Assembly: GCA_036720245.1 (NCBI GenBank)
Contig: DAIMNI010000006.1
Span: forward strand, 1-59,024
Direction of reading: 5' to 3'
Origin: JAAZMA01 sp036720245
Lineage (GTDB): Bacteria > Bacillota > Clostridia > Tissierellales > Tepidimicrobiaceae
Length of the DNA stretch: 59,024 bases
In this document: positions 42,170-51,157 of the stretch, piece after piece
Layout of the letters: every line of letters begins with the position of its first letter
How positions within the stretch are numbered: the first letter of the stretch is position 1
Made by a program: the position numbers and the translations under genes
Notes under the pieces: generated by a model
Databases searched by the model: none
What the model saw: the letters and a program-made list of their open reading frames with translations, nothing else
Told to the model about the DNA's origin: nothing

Positions 42170-42192
42170 GATTTCCTATTCATTAGGAAATC
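42170..42192. promoter_or_regulatory. Operator-like palindrome upstream of the LicR-type gene
   Basis: GATTTCCTA-TTCAT-TAGGAAATC: perfect nine-base arms. On the minus strand it starts 14 nt past a TTGACT (42211-42206), so it overlaps the expected -10 region. That is where an operator of the sugar operon could sit. Confidence 0.45.
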
Positions 42193-42232
42193 GTTTTTAC
42201 AGAATAGTCAAAAAGGTAATAATATCATTTTT

Positions 42233-42263
42233 TTGTTTTAATATATTATTTTTTTGCTATAAT
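42233..42263 (+). promoter_or_regulatory. Extended -10 promoter of the sortase gene
   Basis: TGCTATAAT is an extended -10 (TGnTATAAT) at 42255-42263, with TTGTTT 19 nt before it. The sortase start codon is 30 nt downstream. Confidence 0.55.
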
Positions 42264-42292
42264 TAATATATCACAAGCTTGGGGGGAAAATC

Positions 42293-42949
42293 ATGAAGAA
42301 AATAATTCCCATATTATTAATTGTAATTGGAGTTCTATTTTTATTAACCCCTTTTATTTCTGAACAGATAATTAAACACCATGCTAAATCCATAATAGAA
42401 GAAGATATTTCAAAAGAAACCTTAAAAATTAATAATCAAAATCAGGAACTAGAGGTAGAATTTGATTTTTCGGCAGTAGAAGATGTAGATATAATGTCTA
42501 TAATAAAAGGATCTCAAAATTTTAATAAGGATTTTGTCATTGGAACACTATATATTCCAGATTTAGATATAAATCTTCCCATAATGAAGGGATTGTCCGA
42601 TGCTAATTTAATGGCTGGGGCTGCCACTATGAAGGCTGAACAAAGTTTTGGCACTGGAAATTATACTTTGGCAGGCCATAGAATGAAAAAAAAGGATTTA
42701 TTATTTGGGAGCTTAATGGATATTGAAATAGGTAGTAAAGTCTATGTATCAGATGGGGAGAAAATTTATGAATACGAAATTTACGATACTGTTGTAGTAC
42801 CAGATACTGCTATGGAAATGTTATCAGATGATAAAGCTGAGGAAAAGGGCGAACCTATAATTTCCTTGATGACCTGCTATTTTTCATCAAGTACAGGAAA
42901 AAGATTTTTTGCATTAGGGAAGTTAATAGATGAATATCCTATAGAATAA
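42293..42949 (+). CDS. Class A-like sortase
   Basis: A 218-aa membrane-bound transpeptidase with one N-terminal anchor helix (about 4-22). The catalytic triad is complete: His129 in YTLAGHR, Cys195 in LMTCYF, and Arg204 in GKRFFAL. The block MAGAATMKAEQSFGTGNYTLAGH resembles class A sortases, which cut LPXTG between Thr and Gly and link it to the wall. GGGGGG precedes the ATG. The giant LPKTG protein ending at 44056 is the obvious substrate. A strong terminator follows. The gene is divergent from the PTS operon and convergent with the transglutaminase-like gene. Confidence 0.93.
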   Translation: MKKIIPILLIVIGVLFLLTPFISEQIIKHHAKSIIEEDISKETLKINNQNQELEVEFDFSAVEDVDIMSIIKGSQNFNKDFVIGTLYIPDLDINLPIMKGLSDANLMAGAATMKAEQSFGTGNYTLAGHRMKKKDLLFGSLMDIEIGSKVYVSDGEKIYEYEIYDTVVVPDTAMEMLSDDKAEEKGEPIISLMTCYFSSSTGKRFFALGKLIDEYPIE

Positions 42950-42960
42950 AGGTAAGATAA

Positions 42961-42994
42961 AAACCACAGAGTTATAATAGCTCTGTGGTTTTTT
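42961..42994. terminator. Bidirectional terminator between sortase and transglutaminase-like genes
   Basis: AAACCACAGAG, a 9-nt loop, then CTCTGTGGTTTTTTATAT: an 11-bp perfect stem with a T run on the plus strand and an A-rich 5' flank that serves the minus strand. Confidence 0.88.
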
Positions 42995-42997
42995 ATA

Positions 42998-43786
42998 TTA
43001 ATATATCTTTTCTATTTTGTATTCCTTATTAGCTTTAATCATATTAATTGGAACATCTTTTTGTGCATAGGCTGCATCGTAAGTAGTATCCATAACCATC
43101 CATTGGCCATCTAAATATACTTCATTCCAAGCATGATAGCTTTCAATATCATCTTTATATCCCATTATTAGTTTTGTAGGTATATCTACACTTCTTAACA
43201 TTGCTGCTGCTAATACTGCGTAGTCATAGCATATTCCCGATTGAGATTTTAGTATAGCATCTATTGATGGTGTGTATCCTGCTTGAACTGTCTCAGCTTT
43301 TTTATTGTCGTATTTTATATTATTAGTAATATATTCATATATAGCATCAACTTTTTCTTCATCAGTTTTAGCATCTTTAGTTAATTCTTCAGCTTCTTTT
43401 ATAGCAAGCATGTCCTCATTCCAATCAACCATTTCAGTAGATTGTAAATATAATTGTTTTTCATCCTTTAATTCTAAATTTACTTTTTCTGTACCTATAG
43501 GTCTATATTGATTTCCATTTACATGTTCTAAAATTGAAATAGTATATTCTCCATTACCAAATTGTAGTGGATAATTAGCATTTTGTTTTAAATCATAATG
43601 TTCTTTATTATTGCCTTTGGTAATTAAGACTTTCATATTATCATTATTTTGATTTTGATTTATACTTACTATACCCTTGTCCAAATTTTTAACATCCACA
43701 ATAGTGTTTTGAGCAAAACCTGTAGTTGAAATTAGTAAAATAAAAATGATGACCATTGTGGAGTTTAAAATATGTTTTTTAAACAT
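42998..43786 (-). CDS. Exported transglutaminase-like cysteine protein under c-di-GMP riboswitch control
   Basis: A 262-aa secreted protein with a signal peptide (about 1-25, ending TTGFAQ) and a C-terminal transglutaminase-like (TGc) domain. The triad is in place: Cys186 (SGICYDYA), His218 (SYHAWNEVY) and Asp233 (VMDTTYD). Between them lies the segment DIPTKLIMGY. Such bacterial proteins act as cysteine proteases, peptidases or cross-linkers at the surface. The ATG at 43786 has AGGGAGGAG. A 15-residue upstream extension is translated riboswitch and is rejected. The 100 nt before the ribosome site form a c-di-GMP-I aptamer, so expression should respond to the sessile/motile switch. It ends against the sortase gene. 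Confidence 0.88.
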   Translation of the reverse strand: MFKKHILNSTMVIIFILLISTTGFAQNTIVDVKNLDKGIVSINQNQNNDNMKVLITKGNNKEHYDLKQNANYPLQFGNGEYTISILEHVNGNQYRPIGTEKVNLELKDEKQLYLQSTEMVDWNEDMLAIKEAEELTKDAKTDEEKVDAIYEYITNNIKYDNKKAETVQAGYTPSIDAILKSQSGICYDYAVLAAAMLRSVDIPTKLIMGYKDDIESYHAWNEVYLDGQWMVMDTTYDAAYAQKDVPINMIKANKEYKIEKIY

Positions 43787-43800
43787 ATTTTCTCCTCCCT

Positions 43801-43900
43801 TCGGTAACTGGCTGTCATCTTGATTTCTCAAGGAAGACCCTTTAGTTTTGCGCCCTTGGTTTTCACCAAATTTGCCTTTATCGGTGGAAAGTCACCAATA
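43801..43900 (-). promoter_or_regulatory. Cyclic di-GMP-I (GEMM) riboswitch
   Basis: Read on the minus strand. P1 is TTGGTGAC (43899-43892) pairing with GTTACCGA (43808-43801). Inside it lie GGCAAA, then the P2 hairpin TTTGG-TGAAA-ACCAA with its GAAA tetraloop, the linker GGGCGCAAAACTA, the P3 arm starting AGGGTC, and the 3' half ATGACAGCCAGTTACCG. The order and the GGCAAA, GCAAA and GCCAG-TTACC blocks match the GEMM-I consensus. The ribosome site AGGGAGGAG begins three nt after P1. A short extra helix (CTTT...AAAG) separates P1 from GGCAAA. Control direction cannot be read from sequence. Confidence 0.85.
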
Positions 43901-43923
43901 AAAATATATATTTAGTTAATTCA

Positions 43924-43952
43924 ATTATATAACAATTTATGAAATTTGTGTA
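43924..43952 (-). promoter_or_regulatory. Promoter of the riboswitch-controlled transglutaminase-like gene
   Basis: TACACA, a 17-nt spacer, then TATAAT on the minus strand. The expected start lies near 43917, just before the aptamer. Confidence 0.6.
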
Positions 43953-44024
43953 TAGGTATTTAGACCTATGACTAGTCCTAAATTTATTTATTATATATAC
44001 CCTGTAATATGTTTTTTAACAGCA

Positions 44025-44053
44025 TAAAAAAAAGCAGAGAAATTCTCTGCTTT
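44025..44053 (-). terminator. Terminator of the LPKTG surface protein gene
   Basis: On the minus strand AGCAGAGAATTTCTCTGCT is followed by TTTTTTTT. It lies directly after the TAG at 44056-44058, which supports the corrected gene end. Confidence 0.88.
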
Positions 44054-44055
44054 TT

Positions 44056-47000
44056 CTATGCTATTCTTTTTATAAATACAAAGCCTAATATTATTAGTAC
44101 TAAACCTGTAAAATAGAAGAATATATTATTGATTTGGCCTGTTTTTGGAAGTTTTATATCTTTTTCAGTTATTTGTGTAGTACCCTTAGGTATTTTATCT
44201 AAATCAATTTCTATTGTTTCTTCCCTTCCATCTGGATGTTTTATGGTAAATGTTATTTTGCCCTTTGGTGCATTTGGATCTGGTATATAAATCCATTTTT
44301 CATCTTCATCAAATTCTACTGTTCCATGTTCTGGTGGATCGATTACTGTTGGTTTTTCTGGTATTGGTTCTTCTGGTATTGGTTCTTCTGGTTCTGGTTC
44401 CTCTGGTTCTGGTTCCTCTGGTTCTGGTTTTTCTGGTTCTGGTTCTTCTGGCTTTGGTTCTTCTGGCTTTGGTTCTTCTGGTTCTNNNNNNNNNNNNNNN
44501 NNNNNNNNNNNNNNNNNNNNNNNNNNNNNNNNNNNNNNNNNNNNNNNNNNNNNNNNNNNNNNNNNNNNNNNNNNNNNNNNNNNNNTTCTGGTTCTGGTTC
44601 TTCTGGCTTTGGTTCTTCTGGCTTTGGTTCTTCTGGTTCTTCTGGTTTTGGTTCTTCTGGTTCTGGTTCTCCTGGTTCGTATGGATCTGTTGGTGGTCTA
44701 TAGGTGTTAGTAATAGTTAATCCGTCTTCTGATATAGATTTTCTATAGTTATTTGGAACCTTTACTTCGTCAATGGTATATTCATATTCTACGCCATTTT
44801 CATCAAACTTATCTAATTCAGTCCAAGTATACGTAGTTACACCATCTTTTAATTCTACTAGTGATTCTAGCTTTTCACCATTTTTATAAAGTTGTAATTC
44901 TATAGTTGGTTTTGTGTTTGGGCCACCTACCCATGTTTTAGTACCTGTTACTTCTGTCTTACCTACACGTAAGTTTGTAATATTAAATCCATCAACAGCC
45001 GTTTCGTAACCATCAACAGGTTCTTCTTTAACTTTATAAGAGTAAGATTTACCATTTTCATCATAGGTTTCTAAATCATCAAATTTGTATTTCCAATCAC
45101 TACCTACTTTTATCTCTACTGTGTCAAAGAGTTTATCATTTTGATATAGATAGACAGTTACTGAGTCTGGACGAGCTTTTGAGTTATCATCTAGCCAACC
45201 TTTTGTAATTTCAATAGATTTCTTTTCAGAACGTGTGTTAATTATATTATTACCATCAACTTGAGATGCATATCCTGGTACGTCTTGTTCTGTAACTGTG
45301 TAAGTATATAACTTACCCTTTCCATCATATTTATCTAAACCTGTAAAACTGTATTTCCAACCATCTTCAGCTGTAACTTCTTTTGTTTTGATAACTGTAC
45401 CATTTCGTAGTAAATTGACTGTAATTGAATTTGGACGATCTGATTCTGTGTCATCTTTCCATGTTTTATTACCAGAAACTTCAGTTTTTCCAATTCGAAT
45501 ATTGGTAATATTATGGCCATCTACTATAGATTTATAATTTTTTGGTACATTAATTTCTTTTACCATATACTCATACTCTAATCCATTTTCATCATACTTA
45601 TCTAAATCCTTAAACTCATAAACCCATTTTCCCTCAGAGTTTGGTTTAACAGTTTCTAACTTAGAGAAATCTGCATCTATTTTTTCTTCAACTTTACGTG
45701 TAAGCTTTAATTCAATAGACTCTGGACGATCTGTTGAATTTTCATCTTTCCATGTTTTCTCTCCAGAAGCAGATGTTTTCCCAACAAGCACATTGTTCTC
45801 AATAGTTATTTTTACTGGTTCCTTTTCCTTTTCTCCTATTGTCACTTCATGCTTTGTATCTTTAAGTTCATATCCTTCTGGTGCTTTCGTTTCTTGAACA
45901 TAATATGTTCCAGATTTCTTTAAATCTTCAAATAAAATTTTGCCATCTTTACCAGTAGTTGCAGTTTTAAGTTCATTATGATCCGAATCATATAAAGTAA
46001 ATTCTGCACCCTCTAATGCTTTATTATCTTTGCCTGTTTTAGATAATTCAATTGCAAAAACTGGTTTATAGTTTTCAACTGTATATTTAAAGTTTACCTT
46101 GTCATCACCTGATTTATATGGTTTATTAATTTCAATTTCTTGCTCTTCATTTAGTGTTACATAACCTGCTGGTACTTTTGTTTCTTTTAGTTTATATTTA
46201 CCATATAGCAAGCGTCCAAAGTCAATTTGACCCTTTTCATCAGTTACACCTGACTTTAATACCTTGTTAGTGTCAGCATCAATTAAATCAAACTCAGCAC
46301 CTTCTAGTTTTTCACTACCACCATTAGTTGTATCCACTTTATCAATAACAAGATAACCTACCTCACCTGATCCACCGCCAGATGCTAGTTGTGTAATTGT
46401 TACTTTACCATCACCATACGTTTTACCACCTTCAACAATATTATCCCCTGTTATCTTATATATATTTGTAACCTCACCACCATGCTTTTCAAAGAATAAT
46501 GTTGAATATTCAACGATAAACACACGTTCAACAGTGTCCTTCCATTCAACAGTAAATACTCGTTCACCTTCTGTATGTTTTAATTCGTATTTATTAGAAG
46601 ATAGCTCATTGCCTTTCGTTGCATTTCCTTTTATATCCACTGAGGCTTCATAGACTTTAAATGTGTCTGTTAAAATTTCTTGGTTTTCAGAAACTGTATC
46701 CTCCAGCTTTAAATTTATAACTTTCTGTTGACCTGGATTAACAGTAACAGACCAGTGAACTTGCTTTCCATCTTGTTTACCTGACTTAGCCCCATAGGTA
46801 TGAGCTTTTGCAATACCTACTTTGGCACTAAGATCACATAGTTTCTTATCACCATCATGCACAGTTGCTTTATTTATATATTCTTTTTGAATATCACTTA
46901 AACCAGCAATTGATGTTCTATATTCGATTTTATGGGCTTTGTTTGTATTACCGATATTCACTTTCAGTGTATTAGTATTTTTATCAATAGTTGCAACATT

Positions 47001-49553
47001 TTCAACTGTATTACCTTCCGTAATTTTACCGTCATTTGCAATATTCAATTCTGTAACTACTGCAGAACCTTCAACAATTTTTTGGTTTTCTTGTGGTTCA
47101 TCTTCAATAATTAAATTACTAATTTCATTTTCACGATAGTTTACAAGAATAGTCCAAGTAATTTCTTTTGCATCTGGATTATATGAACCATATTTCCAAC
47201 TATTATCTTCTGTTCCCTTGTTTAAAGGTGTTTCAGCTTTAACTTCTTTTGTGATTGATTCACTTCCATCCTCTGGTGTCCATGTTATTTCTGCTTTGTT
47301 TCTCGCAATAGGCTTTTTATCTTCATTTAATGGTACTTCATCAGCCACAAATTTTGTTTTATATGTGATAATTATCTCTTTATTTGTTTTAAAATCCTCT
47401 GGGAAATTAATTGTAAATGGATTCCCATCTGAAACAGTATAGTTACCTTCATATTTTTGGCCGTCAACTGTAATATTAATTGATTCTTTATCCAGTGTTA
47501 AACCTTCACCTAGTGTATCTTTAACACTAATTTTCTCCATTGGATATTGATCATAGTTGATTGCAATTCTCCAATCGATTGTTTTATTTTTGTAATCAAC
47601 AGTTCCAGCTGACTTAGAACCGTAATAGATCCCAACTTTTTTTCCTGAACTACTGGATTCACCACCAAATCCAGCTGTGTTTTTAATTTCAAAAGGATCT
47701 AAGACACGATCTTTTACTTTAGTCTGATAAGTGACTATATATGCCTTACCTGTTGTAATACCTGTAACTTCAAATTGATCTTCACCTTTTGCAAGTGTAG
47801 CACCATCAGGCAAATAAATAGCACCACCATTATTATGTGGATTACCATTCTCATCAATTGTTACTTCTTGGAACTTCAAGCTAGCTTCCACTAATTCCAT
47901 TTTTTCCTTAGGTGTCCATTTATCTATTAATGTAACATCTTTTAAATCCTTCTGATTAAAGTTAAATTCAATTCTCCATTCAATAATACCTGTTTTAGGA
48001 TCATAAATTCCTGCAGATTTTTTAATTGGCTCTCCACGATTAATTGTTACTGTTGCATTTGCTGAAATCCCATCTAATCCATTCTCTGTTAGTGTTACAT
48101 TATTCTTAAATGTTTTTTTCTCCTCATCAGTTACTGTTGTAACATATTCAATACGATAGGCATCTTTAATATCCCCTAATGGAATAGTAAGTTGATCTTT
48201 AAGTTTACCTTCCTCCCCTATTTTATTTACTATAGGAGTTATAGTAACTTTTTCTAAGTCACCTAGGATATTACCATTTAAATCTGCTTTTAGTTTAGTA
48301 ACTTCTAAGCTTCCTTCTTTATATTCTGTACCTGCAGGAAGTTCATCAACAACTTGGGCATTGGTTAGATTAATCTTATGTTTATTAATTATAACTTCCC
48401 AATTAATTTCATCAGCATTATAGCTTTTATTAGTTTCACCTCTTTTCTCAATTGTTTTTTCTCTATCTCCTAGATCAATGGGAATTCTAATCTCGCCTTC
48501 TTCACCAATTGGTTTAAGAATTATTTTCCCATCTCCAATTTCAGCATCTTTTTCATCTATTTCTGAGATAATTTCCATATAGCCTTTAACATTACTATGT
48601 GTTTCTACAAAGCCAGTAAAAGTTAATTCCACCTTATTGTCTGTTGTCACAACGGCATTTGCTACAATTTGACCTGAAGCATCTTTTAATTCAGCTTCAA
48701 TATTTTCTTGAATTTTAATTCCTTTTGGCAAATCAAAAGTTACAGTGTCACCTTTTTTATAACTATGCCCATTTACTAGATTCCACTCTAATTTTAATTT
48801 AAATTCATCTTTAGGATCTAATAAATTATCTTCGGTATAAGGATTATCATTTAAGTCAGTAACCTTAAATAATTCTAAAACAAATCCATGTTTTTCCTCT
48901 TCTGTTTCATCCACTGTAACTCCATTAACTATAATGGTTCCTCGATAAATTTTTGGTTCTTCTATTTCATCATTATTTTCATCATCTTTTTGACTTTCAT
49001 CTTCAGTTTTTTCATTGTCTGCGTCTATATCTTGTTCCTTTTCATCTACATCTTCATTCTCGTCTCCTGTTGTTTCTTCTAATTCTACTTCCTCATTTGT
49101 TTCCTGTTTTTCCAAGTCCTTTGTTTCATCTACTTCTTGTAGTTCTTCATATAAATCCTTTGCAGTATCTTCTGATGGATTAGGCTCCTCTGTTTCTCCA
49201 TCATTTGACAGGTCAATAGTTACAGTAAGTTCCCCACCTTTGGATATGCTGTATGTGCCTATTTCCGTTTTATCTTCATCATTTGCTACTAATTTTTCAT
49301 TTTCTACAGCTTTATCTAAAGTAAATCCAAGCTCATAGGTCTCTGACTCCATTCTATTATTAGGATCTAGTTTAAACGTCCATTCGATGGTGGCTGTTTT
49401 ATCTTCTTTTATTTCTTCTTTCGTTATCCTAAAGGCCGGCTCATCCCCCTCAGCCCAAACTACATCCCCTACCGCAGGCATCAGCACCTGCAATAGCATT
49501 ACCATAACAACTAGCATACTTATCCTATATTTAGTTGTATTAAAAAACTTCAC
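44056..49553 (-). CDS. Giant LPKTG-anchored adhesin with collagen-binding-like, SpaA and Cna-B domains (spans an assembly gap)
   Basis: At least about 1,800 aa are visible. In order: a signal peptide (about 1-35); an acidic E/D-rich stalk (about 120-210); several collagen-adhesin-like modules recognised by repeats such as YNPDAKEITWTILVNYREN; two SpaA-type domains with YKLKETKVPAGY and YYVQETKAPEGYEL (isopeptide Glu); four Cna-B units starting VSGNKTWKDD; and a Pro-Glu-rich wall-spanning repeat. The 100 N lie in that repeat. Past the gap the frame changes, and the true end reads KLPKTG, a 20-residue helix, FIKRIA, stop. The N count is therefore wrong and the frame kept across it (ending NQKNQ) is false. 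The GTG start has GGGAGGAG. The nearby sortase should anchor it. Confidence 0.9.
44345..44683. repeat. Coding tandem repeat for Pro-Glu/Lys-Pro units, with a 100-N gap
   Basis: Near-identical units of 9-18 nt (GGTTCTTCTGG on the plus strand) code for PEEPEPEEP and KPEEPKPEEP on the minus strand. The array broke the assembly at 44486-44585, and its true length is unknown. It is protein-coding, the wall-spanning region of the LPKTG protein. Confidence 0.9.
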
Positions 49554-49720
49554 TTTATCTCCTCCCTTTTCAATTGTCAAGTTTCAGTTTTTATATATTT
49601 TAGTACTAAATCTCTACATTCATTTTTAGAAGCCTAGTACCTCTATCCTATTTTACTAAATCCAACTAATTTGCTCTACTAGATTTTTGTTTATACAATC
49701 CCTCCTTTTTGCTAATTTAA

Positions 49721-49763
49721 AAAATATGCCATGGATATTTTAAAAACATCCATGGCATATTTC
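49721..49763 (-). terminator. Terminator of the REC-GGDEF gene
   Basis: AAATATGCCATGGA pairs with TCCATGGCATATTT across a loop of about ten nt. On the minus strand the second arm ends in a T run. It overlaps the last codons of the gene. Confidence 0.75.
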
Positions 49764-50996
49764 TCCCTTATATATAGATACCCCATTTCCCCCGCTGTCT
49801 TTAGAATCGTATAATGCTCTATCTGCCCTTTCTAGCATATCTTCAATGGTATCTTCTTCCCCATTTATTTCAGTTATACCAGCTGAAAATTTTACATTAT
49901 CTATAGTGGTACATTGTTGTTGATTATCGCATTTACTACAACTCTTGGTTTTCTTAAATCTCTCTAACACTAATTTTGCTTCCACTTCCCTAGTTTCAGG
50001 AAATATTATTATAAATTCATCTCCACCAAATCTAAATATTAAATCTGTATTTCTCAAGGCATTTTTTAAAACTTTTGCAAAACATCTTAATGTTCTATCC
50101 CCGGTTAAATGACCTAAATTATCATTTATTACTTTAAAATTATCTATATCTATAAAAGCAATGGAAAACGGCTTTCTATTTCTATTATATAATGCCTTTT
50201 TTTCGCTTGCTCTATCCCAAAAATGTTCCTTAGTATATACTCCAGTTAATCTATCCTCTATGGATAATATATTATAGTTGGTAGATCTGTTTAAAGCCCT
50301 ATCAATTCTGGCATGAAATTCTTCCATATTAAAAGGTTTAGTTATATAATCATCTGCGCCCATTTTAAGTGTATTTATTTTAGTTTCTAAATCATTTTTT
50401 ACTGAAATTATAATTATAGGAATGAATGGATCAACTTTTCTAATTGCCTTGGTCATTTTTAAACCATCTATATCTGGTAATATCATATCTAGTATTACTA
50501 AAGATATATCCCCTTCATTTAAATATTTAATGGCTTCAAAGGGATTTGAACATAGGATGGCATTGTAGCCCCTTTCCTCCATGCTCTTTTCAATTAATTT
50601 TAATAATAATACATCATCATCAATAATTAAAATTTTTTCATCATCTATTTTATTAGGATAATCCATTTCATTACTTTTGAGTTTTTTATATTTTCCATTA
50701 TAGAGTTTCTCATTCATATTCTCTACTGCTGCATAAAACCTACCATACAAATTCAAAATATTAGATACAGTATTTTCTTTATGTTTTGAAATACAGGTAT
50801 TAAAATCCTCTAAAATATTAGTAAATAGTCCATATTTGAATCCCTTATCCACTTTATTTATTTCATGGTAAAATCCCTCTATTCTCTTTAAATATTTTAT
50901 ATCTCCTGTCATAGAATATTTCATTAAATTATCAAATTGTTCATTTTTACTTACCATTATTTTTTTCAAAAATACTTGTTTTCCGTTCAATTTCAC
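49740..50996 (-). CDS. Response regulator with diguanylate cyclase (REC-GGDEF) output
   Basis: A 418-aa cytoplasmic protein. Residues 1-115 form a helical region of unknown role. A receiver domain follows (about 118-235, IDDDVLLLKLIEKS, phospho-acceptor Asp in LVILDMILPDIDG, Lys in DYITKPF). The GGDEF domain (about 250-410) has an intact active site, FRFGGDEFIIIF, so it should make c-di-GMP from two GTP. A Cys-rich insert (SCSKCDNQQQC) lies in the GGDEF domain and CHGCF ends the protein, perhaps a metal or redox site. I see no RxxD inhibitory motif. No histidine kinase is adjacent. It lies 187 nt upstream of the adhesin gene and is a possible source of the signal for the riboswitch. Confidence 0.92.
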   Translation of the reverse strand: MKLNGKQVFLKKIMVSKNEQFDNLMKYSMTGDIKYLKRIEGFYHEINKVDKGFKYGLFTNILEDFNTCISKHKENTVSNILNLYGRFYAAVENMNEKLYNGKYKKLKSNEMDYPNKIDDEKILIIDDDVLLLKLIEKSMEERGYNAILCSNPFEAIKYLNEGDISLVILDMILPDIDGLKMTKAIRKVDPFIPIIIISVKNDLETKINTLKMGADDYITKPFNMEEFHARIDRALNRSTNYNILSIEDRLTGVYTKEHFWDRASEKKALYNRNRKPFSIAFIDIDNFKVINDNLGHLTGDRTLRCFAKVLKNALRNTDLIFRFGGDEFIIIFPETREVEAKLVLERFKKTKSCSKCDNQQQCTTIDNVKFSAGITEINGEEDTIEDMLERADRALYDSKDSGGNGVSIYKGEICHGCF

Positions 50997-51112
50997 TAGC
51001 CTCCATATAAAACTTATATAAAAATTATCTCCATTAATTCATTATATCAATAGGATTTTTTTAATTCTTTACAATTTTTGTTACATAAATGGTTCTTTTT
51101 TGCTTTAAAAAT

Positions 51113-51149
51113 AAAATGCCCTAGGATTTATAAATATCCATGGGCTTTC
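51113..51149 (-). terminator. Terminator of the AraC-GH39 gene
   Basis: AAAGCCCATGGATA pairs with the ATCCTAGGGCATTT arm (one mismatch) and is followed by TATTTTTAAAG on the minus strand, 9 nt after the stop. Confidence 0.65.
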
Positions 51150-51157
51150 ATCTTAAT

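Noticed and set aside
44343..44485. Asn/Gln/Lys-rich C-terminus in the frame kept across the 100-N gap
   Set aside because: It arises only because the gap length is a placeholder. The alternative frame gives LPKTG, a membrane helix and a stop at the terminator.
44345..44683. CRISPR-like regular repeat
   Set aside because: The units are contiguous, short and in frame with a wall-spanning protein segment. There are no spacers and no cas genes.
44236..44720. Two plus-strand frames rich in Trp/Phe or Leu/Val over the Pro-Glu repeat
   Set aside because: They are the antisense of a coding tandem repeat that runs through the N gap; the minus-strand LPKTG protein explains the region.
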